From Schistocephalus solidus (lineage: Eukaryota; Platyhelminthes; Cestoda; Diphyllobothriidea; Diphyllobothriidae): 64,000 bases of DNA. Of this stretch, positions 35,001-45,944 are shown piece after piece (position 1 is the stretch's first letter; each line of letters starts with the position of its first letter). A model generated the notes under the pieces. That model had not been told where the DNA came from. It did no database searches and saw nothing but the letters and a program-made list of their open reading frames with translations. A program made the translations under genes and the position numbers. Where the stretch lies: NCBI GenBank assembly GCA_017591395.1, contig WEDG01000895.1, positions 248,001 through 312,000 on the forward strand, in the 5' to 3' direction.

Positions 35001-38000
35001 ATTTTGCTCAAAATACAAAGGCAGCACAGTCAGCTACAAAAGAATAAAAAGTTGATTGGCAATAGCGTATCTCTTACCTCACAAAAACGAGTCGTAAAAA
35101 TCTGTGGTTCAACTAAATCCAAAGTTTTTTGAAAATTAGAAACATTGTCTGTTATCGCATTTGTATCGTATTTAGATTTTCTAAATCGTAAAAACATGAA
35201 TATGCGTTGCTTTTAGATACTTCTAGTCTAAGCTTTGCATTAAGCATAAAACATGGCTTATTTACTAAGCTATTCCTTTTTCTTATAGATCATCGTTTGC
35301 AAGAAAAAATGAGTAAGTTCGAAAACCACTGTTTGACATTTGATTTATAATACCACATGCAAGTTAAATAAGTAATCGCACTAATGGGAGTCAATTTAAA
35401 ACCGACGGGTTTTTTACGTACATAAAGGACTTTTTTTACCAATCTTCGTATGATATCACTTAAATTTGCAAACTTTGGAACGGAAAAGAGCTGTTTAATA
35501 TTGGCTATCACTGCTTTTCAGTCATTCAATAGGAAAATGAGCGTAAGCGAGAGCTCCTGACTCATTTTAATAAATAAATTTCTATAATTCATATTCTTAA
35601 AAGACAGTCATTTTGACGTCGAAAATACGAAATATTTACTTATAGCCAAATAAAAGCTCTGTAAATTTTCTTTTATAAGAAAACGTTCAACCTTTTTAAG
35701 AGGAAGAGAGATAGATAGGCTTTCTTTTTAAAGTATATTTTCCATATTTTCACCAAAACGTCCTCCATTCACCGTGAGTTAAAATGGAGGTGCAAAGTAC
35801 ATAACAACGAACGATTACAAATGGTGTATAATACCCAAAAACGGCAACTTTTGACATCAGTGAATGAGTCGCAATATTTATCCCTTACTCGATTTCCTTC
35901 AAAAAAGTGCTAAAATCGTGCGCTGATGACCTCATTATTGTAGTTCAAATAAACAAATAGGGGTAACATTAAGTACATAATGCGCGAAGAAGGCCACCGA
36001 TGTACACTCTGTGACCGATCTCATGAAAGACTTCGAAATTAATAAATGGTCCGTTCCAAGGTTGCAATGCATAACCGAACATATACTAAGATTCGGCAAA
36101 AACCATGAATTGTCTGCCTATTACGTTTCTGAATCCCGGATTAGAGGAAAACATATGAGCCGGAAATGTATTTTCTCATACCCTTCGTTTTAACAAAGGT
36201 TTTTCTAAGCATCCATCTGTACAGTTTCTTATACGTATTTTGTTGATGGCCCAGATTTTTGGCGTAGTAAAACAAAATACTGGTAAATGAGTTTGCTGCG
36301 TTTTGCAACACAGTCAGAAATTTGCAAACTGAATTCACTTCTCGTTTCTGGAAAACAATGCGATGCATTACACTTCCATCCATCTGATTTTCATTGAACT
36401 AAGATCATATTTTCCGTATACGAAAGGATTTAATTTAAACCTGTCTTGCTTACATTAACGTCCTTTTATAATACAAGGCATTAAAACAATAGGTTTTTGG
36501 TCTGGGATATTAAATAGCACAGGAAATTTCTTGGCTGTCAGGCAACTTCCGATTTTCCCAAATCCTACCGGTTTCCCTTCAAAATGTAAGATTGAACATG
36601 TCAGGTTCTGGAGAAAAAGACATCCTTGGCAAAACTTTTACTCCATAAACCAAAATAACAAGACCAACTCTATGCTAAACTACCCTTTAAATTTCTATAA
36701 CACATTGTATGAGTTAGGTCATCTACTCTACATATGGTGAACGTTCCGTGTGAATGGAGAGAGGAGAAACATGGCAACTTAAATAGAAAAGCCCACTAAG
36801 TTTGATTGTGACTGAAAAAGTGATAAACGTCTAATTTATATGACCACAATGGCTTTTTAGTGGTGGAAATTTAAATGCGAATGTCGTACGTTCAAACAAA
36901 CGCCTCAATATATGCAGCCAAACGACCAGCTCTCCGAGTTGAGACGGCTGAACTGAAATTTAACTCGACAGCGCTCCTGACCCACGTATCAGGAATGAAT
37001 GCTCAATGTAAAATGTTTAGCTTTTTCTTAGAGCTTGGACGCTAACATCTACGCAGGCTGTTGTACAACGGCTTGCAATTAGCAAATTTGAAGTTTTCCC
37101 TGAATAATACGGAGACTTTAGTATGGCCAATTCTGGCTAATCTCCTGAAATAAACCAAAATCTGTAGTCCAATCCCGGGTTATGTACCCGAGTGTCTAAT
37201 GCTTAGTTAGCGGAACATCCAGCAAGGCTCAAACTATTACATGAGTGGGTGCCCAGTATGTCAACCAAGTTAGGAATACATTAATTCCAAGTGAACGGCG
37301 GTCACCAATTCTTTCTGAAGCGAGCGGTATTTTAACCGACACTTTACAGATCATATAAGCAGCCGAATAACAATAAACAGAGTTTTTTTACTATATTATA
37401 CAGAATGCAACAAGTGAAAGTAATCATTTTAAGCCTATACGATTTCAACAAACTTTGCAACGCGTTTATTTTGTTTTACTTTTGGCCTTTAACTCCACTT
37501 AAGCAGAGGCCCACTTTTAGCGGGCTTCTAGGAGAATGTTTTCTAACGTATTTTTGGTCCTGATGTATCCTGTTTAAACGGAAATGCCGAAACGTGCATA
37601 ATCCGCGTATATGAAAGAAAATTTTCCAGAAAACGTTGACTCATAACTGTCAACCCGAACGCATCTGTGGATGTGCATTTCAATCATATTATTTTTAATT
37701 AGAAAATCTTGACCATACTGATAGTAGCGTACTATCTATAAGCCCAGACACACCTGTTTTGACAATTTTGGCCGCTGCATAACGCAGTTGCAAGGGATTC
37801 GGCTGATCAGAGGAACCCCCAATATCCCATGTTTTTTCTGGTATATGCCCCTCAGTTTCCAGTTTGCCTTCTTTAATATCTGAGAAGATTAATTCTCAGA
37901 CCACTTATCTGTTTAGAACCGGATTTTAATGAGGAATTTCCAATTGAAAGGCCGGTTGGTGAGTCTCCTCCTTCTGAACCTGTTCTAAGAGTAACATGAA

Positions 38001-41000
38001 ACAGTCAGATGTGCAACTCAATAGCATATTTCCGAAAAATTCATGAACAGTGATTCACGATTTCCCATTTCAAACTTTTATTTGGGGGATTACAAAATAT
38101 TGATTTTGAAAGTTAATTTACAGCCACATCTTCACAAGGACTTGCTATATTCATCCCTTTTAACTTATAAACATTAACGAAACATCTCTTTGACTTCGTT
38201 TTCCTTAATTTGTTCGTAAATTATGTAATATGTTGTTTGAGTACACAATTGAAAGGATCTAATTCTTTCAGCAATTCCTCTGTTCGCAATTGACAAGAAG
38301 TCTTATTTCAGTAAGTCTCCTTGTTTCAATTACTTGCTATTTATGAACCACAATAATGTTTTGAATTATAATGTATTTCCAGCAACCTTACCTTTTTCTG
38401 AGGCTAAAACTTAATATTTTAGAACAATAGCTTCTGGAGAAGAAAACAGTTTTCGGCTAGCTTTCATTAGAAGAGGATTTTATGGGAGCGAATATTCCTA
38501 TTTACTACAAATGAAACGTGAAAACACCTGCGTTTGACCACCTATTGGCTCAAGATTTATAGGTCATATAGTATTCGCATAACACCTATGTGCATTTAGT
38601 GATTTCATTAAGAAGACCACTATTTAAATCGCCGTTTCTTCCCTATTCTTGGAAAATTCATAATGCATTAAATTACGGAATTACTTATCAGTTCTCAAAA
38701 CTTGACTAGTTTTTGTAGTTTTGCAGTTAAATCGCTCCAGTAGTATCAGTCATAATGAGGCACACATGCATGCAGAATCTTGCGAGAGCGAAACCTTATG
38801 TATTTCTGGTTCCTATGCACCCTGTTAAACAAAACATCTGACTTATGCCTAATCTACATTAATGGAAGGAAATATTTCAGAAAATCTTGACTAGCCACTG
38901 CGTAATTATAAATGAAATACACCTTTTATGCCAACACAACCTCTTATGAGTTTATTAATTGTCTTACCTTTTTAGAGCCGCCAATCGCTGAAGAATTTCC
39001 CATAGAAAAGCCGGTTGGTGAGTGCTTTTATTAGAACATTTTCTCGTATGCCGTGTGAAGCTGGCTTAAGTGTAACCTAGTAACCTATTCTCAACTTTAT
39101 GGGCCAAGATAAGGGCAAATATCCAGTCGAATTTCCACATTTCTTGATACTCATGATAATTCGTTAAAGTAAATTGAGGATTTCTACTCTCAAATGTCCC
39201 TCGTAAAATGTCATCATAGTGATTTTTTAATTTATTTGAGAGACATATTTCTATTGACAGTTATTGTATTCCATCCTACTAAAATGCTAAACTTGGTCTA
39301 ACGATCTATCCTTTTAGCTTTGTTTTTTTTAAAGTTTTCTTTTAGAAATCGTGCAATATAAGTCAAATAAACATGCAATTCGAAAGATGTTATTCTTTCA
39401 GCAATCCCCTTGTTCACACTTTTTAAAAAGTCTTATGTCAGTTAGTCTCCTGGTTTCACTTTATCCATGTTCGTCAACTGAAAACAAATATTATAGATTA
39501 TAATATATTTTCATAGACTAATATCTATTTAGGGAAGTTGTTGCACAATCTGTTAGAAAAATGGCTTCTCAAATGCATAATAATAAGACCCGCTTGCATC
39601 AAGGCTCCTGTAGGAATTGTTTCTTGTGAATTTGGGACCGGTTTCTGCTGTTCAACGCCGCCGGCGAAACGACCCTAAATGGAAGAAAACCCTCCAGGCC
39701 ATCTTGACTAACCACTACATTGGTATATGTGAAATCCAGTTTTTTGTTACCAACGCAGTCTTTTAAGTGAACATTAATCATAGTATATATTTAAAACAGC
39801 AAATTGCTGTGGAATTCCCACTAGAAAATCCCCTCAGTGAGTGTTTGCCTTTAGAGCCTTTTCCAGAATTCCGTATGAAGTAGACTCAAGTGTAACTTAA
39901 TTGGGTATTTATGGTTTAACTCCACGTAAAACGACCAGGTGTCAGGTCTATCAAAGTTTTGCACTTTCACAACGCATAAAATACTTCATTAAGGCGGATT
40001 CAGGATCCCTCTCACAATTGCCTAATTTGCGAATTAAACCACACTAATTTCGGAACTAAAGTGAAAGCCATGTCTTTACGAATCATTGTTATATTAAACC
40101 ATATTAAAATGGTCAACTCTTTGTAACGTTACGTCCCTCTGGGTTTGTTTTATTTATGGTTTTTTAATTTTGCATGATAAGTTACTCGAGTATGCAATCA
40201 TAACAAGGTTTTCTTGTAGCGATTCCCCTGTTCGCACTTGACAAGAAGTCTTATTTCAGTAAGTCTCCTTGTTTCAATTACTTGCTATTTATGAACCACA
40301 ATAATGTTTTGAATTATAATGTATTTCCAGCAACCTTATCTTTTTCTTAGGCTAAATACTTAATATTTTAGAACAATAGCTTCTGGAGAAGGAAACGGTT
40401 TTCGGCTAGCTTTCATTAGAAGAGGATTTTATGGGAGCGAATATTCCTATTAACTACAAATGAAACGTGAAAACACCTGCGTTTGACTACCTATTGGCTA
40501 AAGATTTATAGGTCATATAGTATTCGCATAACACCTATGTGCATTTAGTGATTTCATTAAGAAGACCACTATTTAAATCGCCGTTTCTTCCCTATTCTTG
40601 GAAAATTCATAATGCATTAAATTACGGAATTACTTATCAGTTCTCAAAACTTGACTAGTTTTTGTAGTTTTGCAGTTAAATCGCTCCAGTAGTATCTGTC
40701 ATAATGTGGCACACATGCATGCAGAATCTTGCGAGAGCGAAACCTTATGTATTTCTGGTTCCTATGCACCCTGTTAAACAAAACTTCTGACTTATGCCTA
40801 ATCCACATTAATGGAAGAAAATATTTCAGAAAATCTTGACTAGCCACTGCGTAATTATAAATGAAATACACCTTTTATGCCAACACAACCTCTTATGAGT
40901 TTATTAATTGTCTTACCTTTTTAGAGCCGCCAATCGCTGAAGAATTTCCCATAGAAAAAGCCGGTTGGTGAGTGCTTTTTATTAGAACATTTTTCTCGTA

Positions 41001-43012
41001 TGCCATGTGAAGCTGGCTTAAGTGTAACCTAGTAACATATTCTCAACTTTATGGGCCAAGATAAGGGCAAATATCCAGTCGATTTACCACATTTCTCGAT
41101 ACTCATGATAATTCGTTAAAGTAAGTTGAGGATTTTTACTCTCAAATGTCCCTCGTAAAATGTCATCATAGCGATTTTTTAATTTATTTGAGAGACATAT
41201 TTCTATTGACAGTTATTGTATTCCATCCTACTAAAATGCTAAACTTGGTCTAACGATCTATCCTTTTAGCTTTGTTTTTTTAAAGTTTTCTTTTAGAAAT
41301 CGTGCAATATAAGTCAATTAAACATGCAATTCGAAGGATGTTATTCTTTCAGAAATCCCCTTGTTAAAACTTTCTTAAAAAGTCTTATGTCAGTTAGTCT
41401 CCTGGTTTCACTTTATCCATGTTCGTCAACTGAAAACAAGTATTATAGATTATAATATATTTTCATAGACTAATATCTTTTTAGGGAAGTTGTTGCACAA
41501 TCTGTAAGAAAAATGGCTTCTAAAATGCGTAAGAATAAGACCCGCTTGCATCAAGGCTCCTGTTAGAATTGTTTCTTGTGAATTTGGGACCGGTTTCTGC
41601 TGTTCAACGCCGCCGGCGAAACGACCCTAAGTGGAAGAAAACCCTCCAGGCCATCTTGACTAACCACTACGTTGGTATATGTGAAATCCAGTTTTTTTGT
41701 TACCAACGCAGTCTTTTAAGTGAACATTAATCATAGTATATATTTAAAACAGCAAATTGCTGTGGAATTCCCACTAGACAATCCCGTCAGTGAGTGTTTG
41801 ACTTTAGAGCCTTTTCCAGAATTCCGTATGAAGTAGACTCAAGTGTAACTTAATTGGGTATTTATGGTTTAACTCCACGTAAAATGACCAGGTGTCAGGT
41901 CCATCAAAGTTTTGCACTTTCACAACGCATAAAATACTTCATTAAGGTGGATTCAGGATCCCTCTCTCAATTGTCTAATTTGCGAATTAAACCACACTAA
42001 GTTCGAATCTAAAGTGAAAGCCATGTCTTTACGAATCATTGTTATATTAAACCATATTAAAATGGTCAACTCTTTGTAACGTTACGTCCCTCTGGGTTTG
42101 TTTTATTTATGGTTTTTTAATTTTGCATGATAAGTTACTCGAGTATGCAATCATAACAAGGTTTTCTTGTAGCGATTCCCCTGTTCGCACTTGACAAGAA
42201 GTCTTATGCCAGTAAGTCTCCTGGCTTCGATGTTCAATTATCATTATTAGAATCATAAAATAGAAATATATAAATTTAAAATATTTATTTATGCACAAAA
42301 ATACATTTTTAATGAAATAAATGCATATTCTGCTAGAATAACGCCTATGTTTACGTCGAAATGTTTGGATAGCTTTTATTAGGAGAGCACTTTTGTCACG
42401 GCAACATGTACTTATCAACGAATAGATCATTTGACAACAACGCATAAGTTTTAATGTCTATTGTGTGTCTCGGGAATTTGAAACATAGTCAAGTGAAGGG
42501 CCTATTTTATCTTTCGGCTTTTAGGTATGAACGATACTTTTAATGGATTTTTCTTGCAGCTTGATGGCCTTTTAAACCTAATTTTATTATAAGAGAGAAC
42601 ATACAGCCTTAAAACTTACCTGTTCCTGTTTTCACTGAGCTAATGTGAGTTGGAAAGTTCTTTCTCAACGAGCTCAAAGAGTTAGCCAATAACGCTGTGT
42701 ACATTTTTGCTTATAGTATGATTTTGGGATATGCTGTCAGTATGCTTAATATGATTTGACTGCACTGTTACTTATTATTATTATGAAAATTCACAAGAAT
42801 GAGTAATTATATTCTGTTTGAATTTTGCAGCGACCAATGAAATTTGCACACTGCCGGCCGAAAAAGGAATGTGCGCGGCCTACATGCCCAGATTCTACTT
42901 TGACGCAACTACTGGCACTTGCAAGTCCTTCATCTACGGGGGATGTGGCGGCAACAAGAACAATTTTAAAAGCCAGCTGGAATGTGTGCAATCATGTGTG
43001 CCTCACAATTAA
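31995..43012 (+). CDS. Gene 4: expanded micro-exon Kunitz gene (span of predicted exons)
   Basis: An 11-kb gene with a signal-peptide exon (31995-32058), at least 11 intact-looking symmetric micro-exons and a Kunitz exon (42831-43012). Internal exons in order: C 32663, D 32840, E 33513, 42-nt 33878, 42-nt 34763, 24-nt 35289, B 37917, then the A-B-A'-B' array from 38272 to 42211. All intact exons are phase 1 on both sides, so the gene could make many isoforms differing in the tail ahead of one inhibitor domain. The signal peptide and C-D-E order match gene 1, whereas the Kunitz exon matches gene 3. P1 is Ala. Part of the array has decayed. Candidate poly(A) signals are ATTAAA (43182) and AATAAA (43410). 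Which exons are spliced in is unknown. Confidence 0.72.
32663..32716 (+). CDS. Gene 4 cassette C (54 nt)
   Basis: Encodes ESIHSKPKIIACDFGWHA. Acceptor ATCTCTAG, donor GTAAGA, phase 1 on both sides. The KP..I.CDFGW.A core matches the gene 1 exon at 8862. Confidence 0.72.
32840..32875 (+). CDS. Gene 4 cassette D (36 nt)
   Basis: Encodes AISPKFRRVQAV with acceptor TTTTATAG and donor GTAAGT. One codon longer than gene 1 cassette D (ENPPTRNVRPV). Confidence 0.75.
33513..33536 (+). CDS. Gene 4 cassette E (24 nt) with GC donor
   Basis: Encodes TLPFPLPK. Acceptor CTTCTTCAG. The donor is AAAAG|GCAAGT, a GC-AG intron, where gene 1 copies have GTAAGT. Confidence 0.75.
33878..33919 (+). CDS. Gene 4 42-nt micro-exon, distant cassette B
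   Basis: Encodes DPRLIEGFPMKRAI with acceptor CATATAG and donor GTAAGT. It resembles cassette B (EPPIAEEFPIEKPV) at I-E-x-F-P and in length. Confidence 0.65.
34763..34804 (+). CDS. Gene 4 42-nt micro-exon
   Basis: Encodes DMRDLNYAKLQRPQ with acceptor TTTTTTATAG and donor GTAAGT, phase 1 on both sides. No close copy in the window. Confidence 0.6.
35289..35312 (+). CDS. Gene 4 24-nt micro-exon
   Basis: Encodes DHRLQEKM with acceptor TTTCTTATAG and donor GTAAGT, phase 1 on both sides. Confidence 0.58.
   Translation: MIVCKKK
36542..36585 (+). other. Possible broken micro-exon, 44 nt
   Basis: Acceptor GGCTGTCAG and donor GTAAGA bound 44 nt that can be read as QLPIFPNPTGFPSK, proline-rich like the other cassettes. 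Its length is not a multiple of three and in that reading it starts in phase 2. It is therefore either decayed or a chance signal. Confidence 0.25.
37108..37360 (-). mobile_element. SINE family 1 copy in gene 4 intron
   Basis: Diverged minus-orientation copy, recognised from 'tatggccaattctggctaat', the following 'cccgggttatgtacccgagtg' region and the tail 'gcggtcaccaatt'. Confidence 0.5.
37725..37870. repeat. Repeat family 3 fragment
   Basis: Diverged piece of the 28601 unit: 'aagcccagacac', a 'gccgctgcataacgcagt' segment and an 'aagggattcggctgatcaga' segment appear in the same order. Confidence 0.5.
37917..37958 (+). CDS. Gene 4 cassette B0 (42 nt)
   Basis: Encodes EPDFNEEFPIERPV with acceptor CTGTTTAG and donor GTGAGT, phase 1 on both sides. 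The first clear B cassette, upstream of the tandem array. Confidence 0.75.
38272..38310 (+). CDS. Gene 4 cassette A1 (39 nt)
   Basis: Encodes AIPLFAIDKKSYF with acceptor TTCTTTCAG and donor GTAAGT, phase 1 on both sides. Confidence 0.75.
38976..39017 (+). CDS. Gene 4 cassette B1 (42 nt)
   Basis: Encodes EPPIAEEFPIEKPV with acceptor CTTTTTAG and donor GTGAGT, phase 1 on both sides. Best-preserved B of the array. Confidence 0.77.
39402..39440 (+). CDS. Gene 4 cassette A1' (39 nt)
   Basis: Encodes AIPLFTLFKKSYV with acceptor TTCTTTCAG and a weaker GTTAGT donor. Frame intact. Confidence 0.65.
39800..39836 (+). pseudogene. Gene 4 cassette B1', acceptor lost (37 nt)
   Basis: Aligned to B1, the ancestral acceptor TTTAG is TTTAAA here. 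The next AG, in AAAACAG, would give a 37-nt exon starting in the wrong phase. The donor GTGAGT and the EFPLENPL core persist. Probably skipped or dead. Confidence 0.6.
40220..40258 (+). CDS. Gene 4 cassette A2 (39 nt)
   Basis: Encodes AIPLFALDKKSYF with acceptor TTCTTGTAG and donor GTAAGT, phase 1 on both sides. Confidence 0.75.
40925..40967 (+). pseudogene. Gene 4 cassette B2 with +1 A (43 nt)
   Basis: Identical to B1 except that an AAAA run is AAAAA, making 43 nt and breaking frame. Joined to A2' it would create TGA at the junction. Splice sites are intact. The extra base may be real or an assembly error. Confidence 0.65.
41353..41392 (+). pseudogene. Gene 4 cassette A2' (40 nt, in-frame stop)
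   Basis: Counterpart of A1' with one extra base and an in-frame TAA after EIPLLKLS when read in the cluster's phase. Donor GTTAGT. Confidence 0.65.
41753..41789 (+). pseudogene. Gene 4 cassette B2', acceptor lost (37 nt)
   Basis: Carries the same lost acceptor as B1', so the defect predates the unit duplication. Donor GTGAGT. Confidence 0.6.
42173..42211 (+). CDS. Gene 4 cassette A3 (39 nt)
   Basis: Encodes AIPLFALDKKSYA with acceptor TTCTTGTAG and donor GTAAGT. Homology to the array ends shortly after this exon, marking the right edge of the duplication. Confidence 0.75.
42831..43012 (+). CDS. Gene 4 last exon: Kunitz domain, P1 Ala
   Basis: Acceptor AATTTTGCAG, phase 1, 60 codons to TAA. 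Spacing is C-8-C-15-C-7-C-12-C-3-C, the reactive loop is GMC-A-A, and it ends CVPHN. Closest to the gene 3 domain (48/60 identical by hand count). Confidence 0.92.
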
Positions 43013-43181
43013 GCTGACAGCTTCTTTATGGTTCATTCTGTTGTCCTTCCTTGGTTTATGATTTCCTCTCTGTTGGTGTTGGATGTGAAAAAGAAAAATA
43101 TAGAGGAAGAGGCCTGTGTCGTCTTAACCCACCGTCTTCTTATTTTTCACTTATATATTAACCACAAAATGTAAATTATAG

Positions 43182-43187
43182 ATTAAA
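43182..43187 (+). terminator. Candidate polyadenylation signal of gene 4
   Basis: ATTAAA 170 bp after the stop. A canonical AATAAA lies further on at 43410. Confidence 0.45.
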
Positions 43188-43959
43188 GTAAAAATTGACT
43201 GATTTTTATAAAATTCGCTGGGGTTAGCATCAGCATTTAAGAATATAAATGTCCAAAAGTTTATTACGAGACCTTAGCATATGGAGGTTAAACGAGTTTT
43301 TTCTGAAGTGAAATTTACCAATTAAAATAGTTCTTTTTAAATTTTGGGTTGGTTTTCCATAAGTGCATTCAAAATTTTTCAACCAAACATTTAAAGCAAG
43401 CCAATCAAGAATAAATATTTGACAGGACTACCTTTAGTTGAATACTTTGCAGCACTTCGGACGATATAAACCTGAACGGTTCCACAAAACACTCTGCTGT
43501 TTAACGCGCTGTATCATAGCACTACGCCGCCCCTATTCGCACGAATCACTTTGTTGAAAAGGTGAACATTAATTATCGTATGTTTTAGATTTAACTATTG
43601 TTTAAGAAAAGTTAAAAACATTTTTTCTATCAATAAAACAGATGGAGATCACAGTTGGTGACCAAACAGATGCAAGTGCAGGACCTTTGCATAACAACCC
43701 TTGTATCGCAAAGACTGTCTACCGTGCATCCATGAATCGTATACTGCGATATAAAAATGAAAACTTCAGAGAAAGATACCGTATTATTTAAAAATTAATA
43801 CTTATTATCTAAGAACCGTTCTATTTTATTGAAAGCCAGAAAATAAAAAAAGGAATTTGTGGCAGGATACTTATGTGAAGCCTAGTATAACTGACAGCAG
43901 GGAAGGAATAATATATAGTAACAATAATGATAAAATCCGTTTGACCCACTTGCGAAAAA

Positions 43960-44240
43960 CTCGGCTGCTTCGGTGGGATTCGAACACACGCTAGCAAGGG
44001 GAAGGCTTCTGTACAGCCAAAGTTCTAGTCAACTGAGCTACGAGGCCCCACCGCAAGCCATGAGTTTAATCCCGCTTGGTTCAAGTTACCCGCCAAGCCT
44101 ACTGGAACATATGGAATCCACCAATTCTGATACAGCAAGCTGACTGCCCAAGCAGGATTTCTTAAGCAATAAATCTAGAATTCACCAGATGACTACCAGG
44201 CACAATTAATTGTAAGAGGATTTTGGCAGATTTGAATAAT
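43960..44240 (-). mobile_element. SINE family 2 copy
   Basis: The reverse complement of 43960-44055 has tRNA-like boxes ('tagctcagttgactagaact' and 'gttcgaatcccac'). The segment at 44100-44240 matches 45955-46130 inverted. Another fragment follows at 44240-44285. Confidence 0.75.
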
Positions 44241-44704
44241 TCCTTTGACCCACTTGTGAAAAACTAGGCGGCCTCGGTGCATTAGTTTAAAATACACCAC
44301 ATAAAACAACAATACACTGAAAACTCCATGCACTGGATTTTAAATAATTTTTTTGTCAAGGGAATTTTGTACACACTTTCGGAATATTTACATATGAACC
44401 CAAATTATTGGTTTGGTAAACGTAAAGATTGTGTGTTACTGTTACTACTGTCTTTAGGACATAATTTCATAGGTCAAGAAACGGAAATTTTAAATTAAAA
44501 ATAATTATGCATTTTCTAAGTTACGTTCTTATTAAAGTTCAGTTCTTTCATTCAAAAACATAGTTTTGTCTTCATAAATTGCCTGAAAATATGCCCCATA
44601 TAATTTATGTTTCGAAACCATACACACAGTATATAGTGGGTTTTCTAAACGTTCATATGCTGAAAAAGTCATTTTAGTCAGATTTGCACAGAATAGAGTG
44701 TTTA

Positions 44705-45055
44705 TGAACACAAGGGAAACCGGAATGACTATTTCTGGTTTAATAGCCGTCGTCAGCGGGCCTTATTCGACCACAGGTTTTTAGGGCCTAGCATTTAAAC
44801 CATCGATCTTTAGTCATCGAGCGTTATGAACTCCCGTGCTCTAGCACTTAGCCTGGGGCCCGCTGCCTTATCATTTGTGATCAGGAATACTAACTTGGTT
44901 GGAGCGACATTCACCGATCAGGTTACGGATCACGCTAGTTTCGTTGTGCCTCGGGACTCCATCTGAGATCTTGCTAACCTTGGGTGAGGGAAGGCTAATT
45001 GGCGACGTCTAACGAGCCAGAAATGATCATCTCAGTCCCTCGTTGACTGCTCTTT
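44705..45055 (-). mobile_element. SINE family 1 copy plus fragment
   Basis: Minus-orientation copy 44705-44975 with the family core and tail, followed by a short plus-orientation piece (44985-45050). Confidence 0.6.
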
Positions 45056-45344
45056 TTTCGTAATATGTGATTAATATATAATGATCTATATTGAAATCTA
45101 AGGCATGACTGGATGACCACACCCTATAACCTCAACGGCGAATACCATTCCCATATATAAGGCTGTTCTGCGCATGAACTCCAGTGGCTTACAAAATGGA
45201 CCTCAACCACCAAGTTCAGTTGTGCATATGTTTTGATCAAATGGAAAGGTTTCTCTAAACTGTTTCTTCTATGAACCCTGTTGAATTAGGGTATCTTTCT
45301 GCGCTATTTATCCTTTATAAAGTAAGATTAGAGGGAAAATTAAC

Positions 45345-45505
45345 ACAATACACACACTGATACAGTAAGCTGACTGCCCAAGCAGGATTTCTTAAGCAGG
45401 TAATCAAGAATCCACTAGAGCGTTGGCTGTACTAAATCCTTCCCGATGCTGACGTTGGTTCGAATCCCAACGATGCCACCGAGTTTTTCACAAGTGAGTC
45501 AAGCG
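45345..45505 (+). mobile_element. SINE family 2 fragment
   Basis: The tRNA-like segment near 'ggttcgaatcccaacgatgcc' and the tail 'gagtttttcacaagtgagtc' match the copies at 46165 and 43960. It is preceded by 'gctgactgcccaagcagg', also shared. Confidence 0.65.
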
Positions 45506-45944
45506 AATTATTAAAATATACCACAATCCACTACTAATGATAACATTAACAAGTACAACATACAACGCTTTGCTGATTTAAAGTTGCATGTTAAACTACT
45601 CTAATCCGGGCTGGTATAGAAGCAACTAAGCTGTATACGGTTGACTGATCTTTGAAACTACTGAGCATAAAATATAGTTTTTTTCCTGCATTGAACTGTT
45701 TCTCTTGGGCTTTTCTCATTTATAATGATTATCGCAAAGAGCTTTTCTGGGATGTAAGAAAAAATTAAAGGTTTTTGCAGACTGTAGGCGTATGGGCTAG
45801 CTGTTATCTAAAAATTCGATTGAAGTCGTAGGCTTACCCAGAATCGTACCTTTTTCAAATGGTCAACAGATGTATTATTCTGCAATATTACAATGTCCAT
45901 TCAAACTGTGAAAACATTTTATTATTTATTGTCTCTACTAGTAG

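Larger units (their letters stand above)
38240..42211 (+). repeat. Tandem micro-exon array, about 1.95 kb period
   Basis: Two units of A-B-A'-B' plus a final A. Matching exons are spaced 1948 and 1953 bp (A at 38272, 40220, 42173) and the introns between units are nearly identical by eye, so the unit duplication is recent. A/A' and B/B' are themselves paralogous, showing an older internal duplication. Confidence 0.88.

Noticed and set aside
38240..42211. CRISPR-like array
   Set aside because: Repeats are nearly 2 kb long with exon-intron structure; this is eukaryotic intragenic tandem duplication.
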